Shown: one piece after another, positions 1 to 12,053 of the stretch | How positions within the stretch are numbered: the first letter of the stretch is position 1 | How the letters are laid out: the number at the start of each line of letters is the position of its first letter | Assembly: GCA_022749755.1 (NCBI GenBank) | Contig: CM040449.1 | Span: forward strand, 6,839,157-6,903,156 | DNA: 64,000 bases | Reading direction: 5' to 3' | From: Azadirachta indica | Taxonomy: Eukaryota; Streptophyta; Magnoliopsida; Sapindales; Meliaceae | Position numbers and translations under genes: made by a program | Notes under the pieces: generated by a model | What the model was told of the DNA's origin: nothing | Database searches by the model: none | The model's input: only the letters and a program-made list of their open reading frames with translations

Positions 1-60
1 TTGCCCCATTATTACAGCTGGTATAGCTGTGCCTAACAGTGACCACCACGGATCCACCAT
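1..60 (-). CDS. 5' end of a small plant protein gene (partial)
   Basis: On the minus strand an ATG at 60-58 opens 20 codons (MVDPWWSLLG then TAIPAVIMGQ) that run off the window edge. The hydrophobic, Trp-rich start resembles, from memory, a family of short uncharacterised plant proteins that continue into a Cys-rich C-terminus; that part lies outside the window, so the function is unknown. Just upstream the sequence reads tttcaatag/gc before the ATG, a good splice acceptor. A matching donor (ccag/gttaga) sits at about 680, so the 5' UTR probably has an intron of about 617 bases (64-680) and a first exon from 681 to roughly 800. The call rests on start context and splice sites only. Confidence 0.5.
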   Translation of the reverse strand, partial: MVDPWWSLLGTAIPAVIMGQ

Positions 61-1210
61 GCCTATTGAAAACAAAAACTTGAATATAAAACTGCGAAAG
101 AGGAATTTCTACAAACAGATTTAGAACAATTGAAGCTTGAACCGAACTATTTATATAAATTCAAATTCAATAATACTCACTTTCTAGGATAAGCCCAATT
201 TTTATTTGGCAAAATTTAAAAATAAAATGGGGTTATTATTTATATAGAGATATGAAACACTCAAAACTCCCACTATGCTTTACAACTAACAATTTAATTC
301 CCGCAACAATAATCAAACCCAAATAAATTAAATTCATCAAGTAAGGACGCAACTTTGTTTAACAATTTAAGTCCTACATATCAAAATTATTAAGAACTCA
401 CAAAAGCAAACCAAACCAAGGAACTGTATAGCTTACTCTTGAACAAAATTGAGCTTAATTCAACCGGATTGATACATAATGTTGCTAAGTGACCAGTATT
501 CTGAATTTAAAAACCAAATTTATTATCTCTCTTTCAACAATTTAAACTGAAAATATGGAATCCCTAGTCTAATAAATCGATCATGTAGAACCGTAGATAC
601 TCAGAAATTATATATTTTTTATTCTTTAAGACCTCGTACACAGGCGTAATTAAGCAAGAGAGAGGAGGAAAAGATCTAACCTGGAATTCTTGACGGTGAG
701 AGTGACGAAGGAAGGAGAGGGACTAGAAGGGTCTTTCGAGGAATGAAAAATGTGCAAGAAAATCCAACAAACTTAATGTAGAATCTGCGCACTGGTGGCG
801 CATGTTAGCCTTACTCTTCACGGAGTGTCTGTTTTAAAATCAGGGAAATTGCTGCTCTGGGATAACGGCACATGCCATGGAGATTTGTAAGCGGCTAGCT
901 TCGTGCTAGGGTCAGAGAGATATTTTAAATAATGAAAATTTAACGAAAATGAGCTAACACTTGAAGTGAATTTTCGATAATAATTACTATTTAAAATATC
1001 TTTTAAAAATAATTATCTCAAATTTTTTTAGACCAAAACACCTTATGTGAATGTGTTTGATGGTCATTTTTTAAAAATTTTTATGAGGGTATTTTGATCT
1101 AAATTGATCATTTTTGTAATATATATTATATGATGGTCATTTAAGAAAACCAATAACTAATATTAGTTACTGTTAAAAATTTTTCTTTAATAATTACATA
1201 TAAATATAAA
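61..1210. other. 5' UTR intron, leader exon and promoter region of the left-edge gene
   Basis: About 64-680 reads as the 5' UTR intron of the minus-strand gene at the left edge. 681 to about 800 is its likely leader exon, and the following GC-richer stretch to about 930 its core promoter. From 930 to 1210 the DNA is very AT-rich with no credible reading frame. Confidence 0.4.
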
Positions 1211-2008
1211 GAGAATGACAGTGGGACTCCAATTTTAAAAATAAATATCAAATAATTATTTAAAATAAAAATATTTGTCATCATATCCCTTTCGTTCATT
1301 TTTTTTCTATCACTGTAAGGTTTTAACTGGCTTTAACTATTAAAATAACAAAAAATACTTCTAATTTATATTGACCAATGTAAATTATATAAATATCCTT
1401 AATTTTTTAAAAAAAAAATTATAAAATATAACTTTATTTTTATTAAAAATAATAAAAATAAACTATTATTAAAAACTTTACCTTTTTCACCTAAGAAACC
1501 AACTTTAAAACTAAAAAAAAAATCTTTCATTATGCATAAAAAACTTATAAGTTTAACATAAATTAATCTTGTTGTCGTTACTGTCATTGTATATAAAATA
1601 ATTGCAATTATCTCCATGTGATTATCATTTCTCAATCATTTTGTCGATCATCTTGATCTTAATCTTATAGCAATCTCCATTGCCATCAATGAGAAGAAAA
1701 GAAGAAAAGGGAGGAGCAAAATCTAGAAAGAGAAAAAAAGAATTACGAAGAAATTAAAGAAGAAGAAAAGAAGAAAAAATCGGAGAAAAAGAAAGATTTA
1801 GAAAGAGAAAGAAAAATAAGTTAGTTTTTTAAATTAAATATAATTTATCTATTTTTTAATTTTATTTTTATATTATAATGATTATTATACCCCTTTTCAC
1901 TATAATAATAACGAAAAATGTAATAAGAGGAGTATTATTGACAATTATTTTCAGTTTAGGTGGTTATTTGATATTTATTTAAAAAAAAAAGTTTCATCTA
2001 TCATTCTT
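1211..2008. mobile_element. MITE/MULE-like terminal-inverted-repeat element, copy 1
   Basis: The left end (agaatgacagtgggact, then aaataaatatcaaataatta) matches the reverse complement of the right end (agaatgatagatgaaact, then aaataaatatcaaataacca), giving imperfect terminal inverted repeats of at least 55 bases. The interior holds a purine-rich AGAAGAAAA tract (about 1690-1820) and otherwise AT-rich DNA, with no transposase. It is about 800 bases long and homologous along its length to the element at 2384-3248. I could not find a convincing target-site duplication, so the exact ends and superfamily (Mutator-like is a guess) are uncertain. Confidence 0.6.
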
Positions 2009-2383
2009 CCATAAAAATAAAAAACCCTACACAACCTACCTTCTCTTTCGGCAGTGCCACCTCCACCTCTATCTTTACTACCACCCCCTCTTCAATCAGC
2101 ATCACCTCTTGCATCACCATCACCATGATCGCCGACATCTCCCTTACCTTGACCTGCATCTTCACCTCCTTAGGTGCCAAGGTTGCCACCACATCATCCC
2201 CTGATAATTTACACAATAAACCATTAAATGAAGACTCTCATTGAAGATCGCTATGGCTAGCATGGTTATAATAAGAACACGAGCTCATTAATAGGAAAAA
2301 TATTGAATTGTTGTTAATATACTTGCATTCTAGCAATTTTTGGTGTAATGAATTCCTTGAACTTTACTATATGCATTTTTGGG
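2009..2383. other. spacer between the two inverted-repeat elements
   Basis: This stretch holds a 71-codon minus-strand open frame (2001-2216) rich in Val, Glu and Met, with no recognisable domain and overlapping the end of element 1. I see no supported gene; it may be part of a larger composite element. Confidence 0.3.
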
Positions 2384-3248
2384 AGAATGACAATTGGACA
2401 GTCATTTTTTAGAATAAATATCAAGTAACTATTCAAACTCAAAGTATTTGTTAATGAGACCCTTTTTATTAATTTTTTAGTCATTGTTCGATAAAATAAC
2501 ATAAATAGTTAAACACTCGGTTGACTTATATTAAGAAATAAATTTACTAATATCCTTAATTCTCAACTTTTTTAAAAAAATAGATTATAAAATACAAGAA
2601 ATATATAAACATAGTACACAAAAAAAATATATATTTTACAAATTGTAAAATTATAATTTTATAAATTTTTAAAAGTGCAAAAAAATTAAAATTTATTTTT
2701 TAAATATAAATATAAAGAAACCCAAAGTTCTTAATCAATGGCTTAATTTAATCAATCAATAAACCAAATTATCAATCAATTTAAATTATTCAACCACCCC
2801 ATTTCCACATTCTGTCCACCATCATTTTCTCATGATTCTCCGTCAATTTTTTCTCCTAGAAGAAAAAGAAGGAATGAAAGAACAAAAGAAAGAGGAGATG
2901 GAAATGAGAAGAATAAGAAGAAGGAATGAAAGAAGAAAGAAGAAAGAAGAAAAAACAAAAGAAGTTAGTAGCAACAATGACAAGGGGAAGAAAAAATGGA
3001 TTTTTAAAATTTTTTATTAATAATTATTTTTTATTAAATATAATTTATTTTTATATTTTAATGATAATTTTATCTTCAAATATAAAACATAGTGATATTT
3101 TTAATTTTTTAATTTTAATTTTAAGTTATAATGACTATTATATCATTTTTTAGTATAAAGGAAGTGGAAAAATTTAACGTAAGAGTTATTCACCGACAAA
3201 TATTTTCGATTTAAATGACTACTTAATATTTATTTTCTATGAAATTCT
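2384..3248. mobile_element. MITE/MULE-like terminal-inverted-repeat element, copy 2
   Basis: The left end (agaatgaca, then agaataaatatcaagtaact) pairs with the reverse complement of the right end (agaatttcatag, then aaaataaatattaagtagtc). The order of internal landmarks matches copy 1: a ttatattaagaaat-like block, atatccttaatt, a purine-rich tract near 2860-2990, then aaatataatttatttttatatt before the right end. It is about 865 bases, in the same orientation as copy 1, and has no transposase. Divergence between the copies looks high, so these are old. Confidence 0.6.
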
Positions 3249-3639
3249 TTTGTAGTAGAGAGGGAATTACAATGTGGGGAATGAGAGCATAGTTGATATT
3301 GAGGGTTTTATTAGATTCAGATTCTTTGATGAGTTGTTAAGTTGAGACGAATGATGGATTCATGGGTGCATATTGCGAATTCGTTGTGGAGTAAAGGTTT
3401 TCATTTGGGCCAATGCAGTTTCTCTGTAAATGGTTAAATTAATTATTGATTGAAATTCTTCTTGTTGATCTTTTGGTATATTGTTCATTTTGGTCGTGCA
3501 ATTTCTCTGTAAATGCATATTGCAGATTGATTGTGGAGTAGAGGTCTTTATTTGTAATGCCTGTTTGATCGATCAAATTAATAAAGTATGGATTGGCTCT
3601 TTTTTATGGTTGCATTCAGAAAAATATCATAATTAGGCA

Positions 3640-4380
3640 TGTTATAATTTTTTATATTAAAATTGTAAAAGTTGTGAATTTTCAACGTTCAATACACTAT
3701 GTCACATGCAGTCGAAACGCAAGTAGAATTGTCGAAGACGTGGCGGCACATTAGTGTGCAACCTTTAGCACCCAGGCACACAAGCAACACATTTTAATGC
3801 ACAAGCGTGCAAGCAAACTTGTTTGTAGATGAACAGTAGGCCGCGATCTAACATACTTGTGAGGGTGGGGCAGTCTATGATGATAATGGGCAGTTTGTTC
3901 ATGCACATACATAAGCAAAAATGCTTTGGATCAGCCTCAACTTACCTGTGTTTGTTTAGGCCCAATGTGGCCATATATTTGTAAATAAACTCTATTACTT
4001 GTACATGACCCAATTGGCCTAAATTTGTTTAGGTGGTGGTAAGTGAGAATTTTATAAACATAATGTAATCTCTACCATCCATTTATTTTAGGAGCCAATC
4101 TCATCCATTCATTATAAATATTTATATGTAAGTATTGTGTAAATGAAAAGATGTGAAGCCATTCATTTTTCCTTCCAAATTGAGCAGCACTTTGGGTTCT
4201 TTTTCACCTCCACTTTCACCTGAAATTTTCTTTACTTTGATAGAGCAATTCTTCACCATTCACATCCACACATAAACACAAATAGATCTTGGGTTTTTAA
4301 AGGCTTACTTGGGTAGTAAATTGGGACTGTTCTAATTGCTGCACGTAGTCGGATTTTATTCAAATTTCCAGCATGTAACA
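3640..4380. mobile_element. possible degenerate solo LTR
   Basis: The stretch begins TGTTATA and ends ATGTAACA, and its right part (4030-4370) has promoter and U5-like character similar in style to Copia LTRs. A short GCATG flanks a slightly different choice of ends (3637-3641 and 4371-4375), but then the element would start with TT instead of TG. No second LTR or internal domain is visible. Low confidence. Confidence 0.25.
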
Positions 4381-5693
4381 ACCGGCTGAGAAAGAGAAGG
4401 AAGCAGAATTGGAGAATCTTATTGAGTGGTTTTTTGCATTAGTTACGTAGACTAAAATACCCCTTAAACCCTAACGGCAAGCTAACAGCAACTAACTCCA
4501 AGAGTGTCTGTTTGTTTCTGCCGTTTCCGGAAACAACATGAGTAAAAAGCAATATATTTTAAATTTAATTACTTAGATCAATTAGGAAAATTATCATTGA
4601 ACGGACCATTAGTACAGCCAACTGATTTAAAGCTATAATTTAAAATTACAATATTAAAAATCAATTTACATAGTTAATGTTGAAGACAATCCAGTTCCTA
4701 AAATATAAAACTTTATTTGGGGACTACCCAAAAATGAATTTGGGTATCATAAAAAAAAATATATATATGATTGTTGTAGCGTTAAATTTTAGCTGTCACC
4801 CAGAAACTGAAACAAGAAGCTGCCGATTGGTGGGTTCTTGTTTCAAGAATATACAATTTAGGAATTACGCTCTTTCTTGACATTAATCTGGGGCGATAGA
4901 CAATTTCTTCCCTGCTTAGACCGCGCGTTTTGCTCTCTCGTTTCGCTTACAAAAGCAGCAATACTGTAAGCACCCACTCCACTGAGTTTTTCATTTGAGG
5001 CTTTTTTTCTTTTTTTCAATTTTTAAAAATTGACATGGCTCGTGAAATGTGTGTTCACTGTTTGGTTGTTGAGAAACTTTGGGAAGAAAATCAAAAGATT
5101 TGATTCTCACACTTTTTTGTGCATATACTGAACTTAAAGGAGCTATTTTGTGTTGGTTGATGACAGAAATGGCGTGACTAATAGAATTTCAATTTCCTGT
5201 TTCTCTCTTTTTTTTTTTTTTAATTTTTATTCTTCCTGGTTACCTGATATGGGAAGGGATCAAGCCGGAATCTCATTCGCAGAGATTAAACTCATGCTGC
5301 TTTAGGACCACCAATCTCTCTCCTTTTTCCCCCTTTTTTTGTCTCTGTTGGTTGTTTTACTGTCTGTAAAGAAGAAAACTTTCTATCAGTTTTGGCTATT
5401 TTGGGTTAATTAGGGTTTTATAGCGTTCAAATAGTAGATTTGATGATATGAGATGTGTTCTCGTTTAGTTAACCTTTGTTAATGCAAATTTTAGTTAGTG
5501 CTTTAATACAATAGTGGAAGAGCAAATGCAGCAAATTTACCTTATAGGTTCAATGTCCTTTAAATAAAGAAATTGTCTTTTTCTTGGTTAGGCTTCCATT
5601 GTCTTTTTTTATTTGACGATGGATAGTGATGCACAAAATATTTTTAGTATACTTATTTCCGAAACTTGATCTTTTAGCTCTCGAAGACAATCA
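4381..5693 (+). other. promoter, 5' UTR exon and 5' UTR intron of the PWWP gene
   Basis: A GC-richer segment at about 4880-4965 ends in a donor (atact/gtaagc at 4966), and an acceptor (cttttag) ends at 5677, 16 bases before the ATG at 5694. This suggests a 5' UTR intron of about 712 bases. Upstream DNA from 4381 to 4880 is AT-rich with no supported gene. Confidence 0.45.
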
Positions 5694-7653
5694 ATGAGGA
5701 GTAATCCCGTCCCAGGTGGCAGAAGTCATGATAGTGAGAGAGAAGGAAAAGAAGTTGTGGTCAAGCAGTTGGAAGGAGAGGTTGTGCCAGGGGATTGTAT
5801 ATGGGTTAAGCTCTGTGGTAAATTGTGGTGGCCTGCACAGGTATGCATAATGCAAATCCTGTGTTTGCTGATTCTACATAGCATTTTTCATATAAAAATC
5901 TTAATGGTATTATTTTTGCCACAACATTTTATTTGATGCAAACTTGGCAGTAGCTGTTTTACTGCTTAATTGTTTTTCTAGGTTGTTAATGAGAATACTG
6001 TTAGTGAAAGCAACAAACCTTGCAGTAGAGCAGCAGGAACTGTTCTTGTCAGGCTCTATGGAAGTTATGAATAGTTAGTACTTTTTTCCTTGATGAACTA
6101 TCTCTGTTTGCTTTATTCATAAATTTGTGGTGATTAACATGCCTCATTTTTACTGGCAGTCTATATGCGGATCCTATTAAATGTCACTCAGAGTTTCAGA
6201 TAGTAAGTTTTGATATGAAGAACCATTACTCGATGTGGCTTCTCTAGTTTAGTGTGGCAGTTTCATGTTTTTTATTCCTTTAAACATGATCCAACAATAC
6301 TGCTCTTTGGATGATTAGGTCCTCAAAAAAAATAATGGTTCTCACCGTGAAATATTTGAGAAATCTCTGGAGCAGGTATCTTCTTCTTTTAATCCTTATT
6401 CTGGCTATTATTAAATATTCTTGTTGCTTATAATGTATCTTCTATCATTTGTGTATGAAACAGGCTTGTTCTCGGAAAAGATCAAAATTTACAGGTTAGC
6501 TAGTCTTCTCATGTGGTCATTGATTTCTTATTATTTCCTTTCATTTTCCTCTGTATTGCTTAGTTACTAGAATGCGATTATATGAATGTTGGAAATCAAT
6601 CACGACTAGTATGTAGTTAAGCAGCATTTTTGCCTTACCTGAGAGCAAGAGTTGTTTGGAACTGCTGATAAATTATGTTGAGATCCCCAAGCTAAGGCTC
6701 TTTACCCCTAATGCCAAAGACCTTAAAGGTTAGCATAGGGGTTTCAGTTCAAGTTCTTTGAATTTGTCTTGGGAACTCAGGATGGAGAGAGGTTATTCAT
6801 TTTTCTAGGATAGTTATGGCACTGTTGACCGTTTCCATGTTAAAGGGCAGAATTAAGCAGACATCATATTATCATAAGGGGATAATCTTCGTTTAACATA
6901 TCCTTTTTCATTCTTTTTATTGCTTTGGGAAAGGGTCTTTGGATGTGTCACAGAGAATATGCTCAATATCAAAAGGTCTAGATAGGCAAACATAGCACAT
7001 TTGTCTCTGATCCAGTGTCTATATTAGAGACCACCACATCTCCAGCACTTCCTGCTCATGCCGTAACATGAGCTTATGGCTTATATTCACTGAACTAGAT
7101 AAATTGAAAATTACCTAAAAGGAAAATGCAGATCAACTAGACCGAGTGCTGGTGAAGAGGTGGAGTACAACTATTCCAAGCAAGGAAGTGGGCGCAAGAA
7201 ACACAAGCCAAATAGCCCAGGCGCTGAGGAAGAGAGCAAATCTCGCAAGCAAGATGAAGTGCAGAAAAAGATGAAGGCATATAATACAAGCAATGGGGAA
7301 AGAAGAGTGAGCGAGGTCTTTATGCATAGTGAGGACATAAAAAGGGGAACCCCTAAGCCGGATGAGAACCACAATCTTAATAGCCCTAGTTCTGTGAGCT
7401 TTCACTCTTCTTTCCAATTGCTTCAAGAAGCTTGCTGCTTTCCTTCTTCTCTCTCTCTCTGTGGCTCCCCTCTTTACCCAACACTAATTGATTTATTATC
7501 TTGATTTGTTATTTTCAGGCAACTAGTTTGTTTAAGAAATCTCATGAACTAAGCACACGGAGATTGAGAGTGATGCAAAGTCTCGCTTTGATTGCACCGT
7601 CTGGGTCTCCATTCAGTAAAAAAGGACAAATTTATGAGAGCTCGTATAATTGA
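5694..7653 (+). CDS. PWWP domain-containing protein (258 aa, 7 exons)
   Basis: Coding exons are 5694-5840, 5982-6073, 6160-6202, 6319-6375, 6464-6494, 7122-7393 and 7519-7653. All introns are GT-AG and the phases join into one open frame of 258 codons. The N-terminal half is a PWWP (Tudor-like) fold: GDCIWVKLCGKLWWPAQ near residues 33-49, followed by GTVLVRLYGSYEY. PWWP domains bind methylated histone tails and DNA, so a nuclear chromatin role is inferred. The C-terminal half is charged and probably disordered, with basic clusters (SGRKKHKP) and a conserved-looking ending (RRLRVMQSLALIAPSGSPF). The short length fits a plant family of small PWWP proteins. For exon 6 I chose the acceptor aaag at 7121; the nearby cag at 7131 gives a frame that stops after about 50 codons. 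Confidence 0.8.
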
Positions 7654-8892
7654 TTGCAAGTTCTAGTATCAGTAACTTTTGCTGAGTTTATGGCCACCAT
7701 AGCCATTAAACTATACAGTTTTGACCTCTCATTACTCATTAGGTATTTCATTTTGCACACTCATATAATTTTTGTCCAACGAATGCAAGCTTGCACTGGT
7801 GTTGTGAAGAACTTTGGCCAGAAATGCTGCTGAAACGAATTGTGTAGAGCAAATTCCTAGCCAGTTGGCTCTGTCTCTAGGATTTCTCTGTGACTTGTGA
7901 TAGACAATCTTGCAGTAAAGCTTTGTCAAGTAGGCATGTTATTGGGGCACATCTCTTTAATTTTTATGCTGTTGCCTCTTTTGAATTCTTGTCATGGCAA
8001 GCATTTCAACGCCAAATATGATTATTTTCCTCCATCCATTCCAGTTGATACGAGTTCATCAACATAAAATCCAATAAGAGAAGGGACATTCTAATTCAAA
8101 GGGAAATATATATTCTCTATTTTGTTAGAGACAAGACAAAACCACAAGTTTTCTGTGAGGAAGGACAACTTGTTACATCTCGAAAAAGGATGACGAGTAG
8201 TTTGTTAAAGATGAAAACAAACTGCAAGTCCATCAAAAATTGAAACTAAAAACCATATTGCTTTAGTCTGTCGCATTTATGCAGGACTAAAGTGGCTAAT
8301 TAAGCCACTGCCATTTTGCTCTGTTGGCTTCAATGAAGCCACTATGTGGGGAAATCCCAACTTTTAATGGAGTCGAGCTAAATTTCAAAGGTGAAGGGGA
8401 TTTATTCTGTTGTGATTTTATACAAGCGAAAATGGAGCAAATATTTTAAGAAATGGGATGTGTTGTTGTGACTCAGGCCTTGTTGCTAGTACATAAATGG
8501 CTGTAGAAAACAGCTTTCTATGATACCGACAGTCACTCCATCCTCATTCAACAGCATTAGTTAATAGTTACTTGGAAAATGGCATGCTATTAAAAGATCA
8601 CCTATTTTTCTGCTTGCTTGTTCTAATATTTGTCTCACCATTTCTCTAGTTTTTCCCTAACTTTTGAAATCTCAACATAAAAGCTCAAAAAAGATTTTTG
8701 GGTATTGGGATTGGGTCCACACTTGGGTTTAGATAGTGGAATGAGAAAAACAGCAGAAAATCCACACTTGGGTCTTCCTACAAGGTAAAAACAGTCAATC
8801 GTGGTCTTAGCATCACTGTTTTGTCCTTTAGTCTCAGTTCCAACTTTGCAATTTTACTAATTTCCTCTGATTGTTTTAGTTGAAATATTTTC

Positions 8893-8918
8893 ATATATAT
8901 ATATATATATATATATAT
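8893..8918. repeat. (AT)13 microsatellite
   Basis: Uninterrupted AT dinucleotide run. Confidence 0.95.
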
Positions 8919-10637
8919 GAGAACTCGATTCTACAGTTACAGTTACGTATGCTCGGTTACAATAGACAGTATGTGTGTATCTGGATTGGAGAACACAAGT
9001 GAATATTAATCACGAGTGAATTATGTGAATACCAATAATGCATAGAGTTGAGTTGGGGTGGTGTAAAGGAGAAACGTACAATAAAGTGGGGGTCCACGTG
9101 GAAGCAACGCGCGGGACAGAAAGGACTGTAGGAGACGCCACTGGTGCCTAGAATCGTGCTTCTTAGATATTTTAACATATACCGAAGTTTAACACTTAAT
9201 GAAAACTTTTGGAGAAGACACACGTATCTCCCGTCTAACCGTCCACCATTATTAGTTAACCATCTAAAATTAGGATAATTTAGTAAAAATGCAAATAACT
9301 TTACTCTTTGTGGTGAAATCATTGTATGAGAGAGGGAGAGGGAGAGAGGGAGTACATTTTGCATAGAAAAATAAATAAAAAAATGTCAGTGAATCTTATT
9401 TTTCATATGAAAATGAATAAAAAAATGTCTTAAAATTCTTCCAAATTCATTTTTTTCTTCTTCTTTCAAGTTGCGAATTACAATTTAACTATGAACATTA
9501 TTCCTCTGCAAATTTGCAAATAGACCCTACACCATCTTCCCCCAACAGCATTAAAGATTCTCAACTCCTAAACACTTCGTATATCTTTTCACCAGCTCTT
9601 CCATGGATGAGTCAATAGTGCCAAAACTTAAGGTCATAAACTCCAAGTTTTAAGTCGCAAATCCATATTAATTTGAATTTGTTCAATTAAGTTCTCGTCC
9701 ATCAATTTTCACTCTTCAAAATCCATCACGACAACTTATCTTTAACATACTTTTCATTGCTTGTTATTGACAGTTGTGATGAATTTGCACAGGCGGAAGA
9801 AAGAGAAAGGCGGTGACTGATTTGTAAATGGGGTAGCGTATTAGGATTAGGGTTAGGTTAGCGATAGGGGTTTCATACATTTGAAATCAATTTTGGATAA
9901 ATGATAAATAAATAAAAATTAAATTTCTAATTATTTTTAATATCTTAAATATTAAATAAATTTAGTGTAAATTTCCCAAGCTTTCTTAATTCAAAAAATA
10001 AATATTAAGGACATTACAGTTATTGTAACAAAATTAGACAGTCAATTGATAGTTAAAGGGAGGTATATGTGTCTTTTCTAAAATTTTTTATTTAAATGTT
10101 AAATTTTTAAATTTTAAGGGAGGTATGAGTTAAAACCTGATTATTGCATCAGGGAAATGTCATAATCATTATTGACGAAAATACAGTTTTGCTTGCCATT
10201 CTTGCCTTGTCGGGGAATACAGGACTTACTTGCTGACCATGGGATGTTGATCACACCCTTCTGATTCAATTCAGAACTCTCGTGGGGGTCCACCCTACAA
10301 ATTCACATGCACTGCCATTCTAAACCCCTCATATATTTCCTCCCATCATGGAAACATAAACGACGTCGTTGACTGGATTATTACTATTATTATTATTATC
10401 TCCAGTTTGAACGTTAGCATATTATGATAACTGGCGAGCTGATTAGGGTCAGAGGCGGGGTGTGAAAGCCGAAGGTTTTAAACAATTTGTCGGCCCATAT
10501 AAAATAGTGTGCGTGCTGTTACCTTTCATAGAAAGGGAAAAGCCGTTTGGCGCCGCCGGGGCGTTTGTAAATCTATGTGCTTTGCTTTGAAAATGATTGC
10601 GCCACGTTTCGCTTTTTCACAGAAAACACCTCCTTCT

Positions 10638-10663
10638 CCACCACCACCACCACCACCACCACC
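10638..10663. repeat. (CCA)n microsatellite
   Basis: About eight CCA units. They create a proline run in an otherwise unsupported open frame. Confidence 0.9.
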
Positions 10664-11222
10664 CCACCTTCCACTAGCACTATTTATGGTGGAATTAGCT
10701 TTCATGACTCACCCCACTACGTCTATTGGATTAACCTCCCACCCACAATTAGCTAAGCAAGTGCGCGCCAGACCATACTGAAATAATTCCCCTGATATTT
10801 AACATAATTGTTTGAAATTTAATTTTGTTTAAAAAAATATACATATATATATTTGTATATACATATTTTAAAAAAGCCTATTTATAAATTTTGATCATTT
10901 TGACCATTATTCTGTTGTTTTATACACGTATCATCACTTTTTAAAATTCGTTCAGTTTCTGAAATTTTACCATCCTAGTCCCCTCGTGTAACGATATTAA
11001 CCTTTTAAACAGTTAGCTCAGCAGCTGTTAAGGCACAGTCTCTCTCTCTCTCTCCTCTTTAGTTTACTTGTAACTACAGTTGGACTTCAACTTCTCTTCT
11101 ATCTCTTCAGTATTCTCGTCAACTCACCTCTTTTCTCCCTTTTAGTGTTTACATACACTCTTCACTTGAACATCAAGCTTGCTTGACAAGAAGACAAAAG
11201 AAGAAATTTATTGAAGCTTAAG

Positions 11223-12053
11223 ATGTTTCCTTTCCAAAATCAATATGGATACCAGAACTGGTCGCATCAGAACAGGTTTGTTCAAGAACCCAACTGGGGA
11301 ACATTAAAAAACGGTGAAGATTCAATCATGAGTTCAGCATCAAAGGTGGAGAAGAAATCGACGTCGGAAGCATGCAAGAGTCACAAGGAGGCCGAAAGGA
11401 GGCGCAGGCAGCGTATCAACGGTCACCTCTCCACTCTCCGCACTATCCTCCCCAACACCACCAAGGTAACGTCCCCTGTTAATTCCTTACCTTCATTTTT
11501 GTTAAATCTCGGGGACATGCTCCTGATTTTCATGTAATGGGAACAGACGGACAAGGCTTCGCTGCTGGCAGAGGTGGTGCATCATGTTAAAGAGCTGAGA
11601 AGGCAAGTTGCTGACGTGGCAGGACGTGATTGGAACTCATGCAGCAGCGGATCGGAGAATGAGTCTTGGCCGTTTCCGGCAGAATCAGATGACTTGACCC
11701 TGTGTTATTGTGACAGTGAAGAGAGGTTTATAAAAGCGACTTTGTGTTGCGAGGACAGGCCGGGCCTAAACCGGGATTTGACCAGGGCCATATCATCAGT
11801 ACGGGCGAGGGCAGTTCGGGCCGAGATGATGACGGTCGGAGGGAGAACCAAGAGCGTGGTAGTGATGGAATGGGTGGGAGATGGTGGAGTGGAGGAGATG
11901 GCGGAGTTGAAGAAAGCTTTGAAGGACGTTGTCAATAATCGGGCTTCTGTCTATGGACTGGGCCGGGTCGGAGAGGGAAATAAACGAGCTCGGTTTGGCG
12001 GGTTGGTTGATGAATCTGATGGCCACGGCGACGCTTTTGTTACAGGTGTTTGA
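11223..12053 (+). CDS. bHLH transcription factor, AIG1/bHLH30-bHLH106 type (249 aa, 2 exons)
   Basis: Exons are 11223-11465 and 11547-12053, joined in phase 0 through a short GT-AG intron inside the helix-loop-helix. The first ATG is at 11223. The basic region (SHKEAERRRRQRI, residues 53-65) has the H54-E58-R62 set typical of E-box/G-box binders. The loop LPNTTK is followed by helix 2 (TDKASLLAEVVHHVKEL). Downstream, CCEDRPGLNRDLTRAISS with RAEMMTVGGRTKSVVVM is an ACT-like dimerisation region shared with Arabidopsis bHLH30, bHLH32, bHLH51 and bHLH106/107. Within that clade I cannot assign a specific orthologue. It is probably a nuclear DNA-binding dimer. The leader upstream is CT-rich, common in plant 5' UTRs. 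Confidence 0.9.

Larger units (their letters stand above)
7654..11222. other. gene-free region between the PWWP and bHLH genes
   Basis: I find no supported coding region in about 3.6 kb. It contains an (AT)13 run at 8893-8918, a short telomere-like TTAGGGTTAGG at about 9843-9855, a (CCA)n run, and the bHLH promoter and leader with a CT-rich tract at about 11038-11056. Open frames here (8957-9364 minus, 10509-10781 plus) look like chance or low-complexity frames. Confidence 0.5.

Noticed and set aside
7133..7426. 97-codon antisense frame across PWWP exon 6
   Set aside because: Shadow of the real plus-strand exon.
5694..7653. Identification of the PWWP gene as the N-terminus of plant ATM kinase
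   Set aside because: Plant ATM carries a PWWP domain, but here the frame ends after 258 codons with a self-contained C-terminus and no kinase downstream.
8957..9364. 135-codon minus-strand open frame
   Set aside because: Starts in GAGA/CTCT simple sequence, composition unlike protein, no recognisable motif, and lies in non-conserved-looking intergenic DNA.
10509..10781. 90-codon frame with a proline run
   Set aside because: The proline run comes from the (CCA)n microsatellite; the rest has no motif.
11705..12026. Several frames overlapping bHLH exon 2 on both strands
   Set aside because: GC-rich coding exon produces shadows; only the bHLH frame joins exon 1 and shows family motifs.
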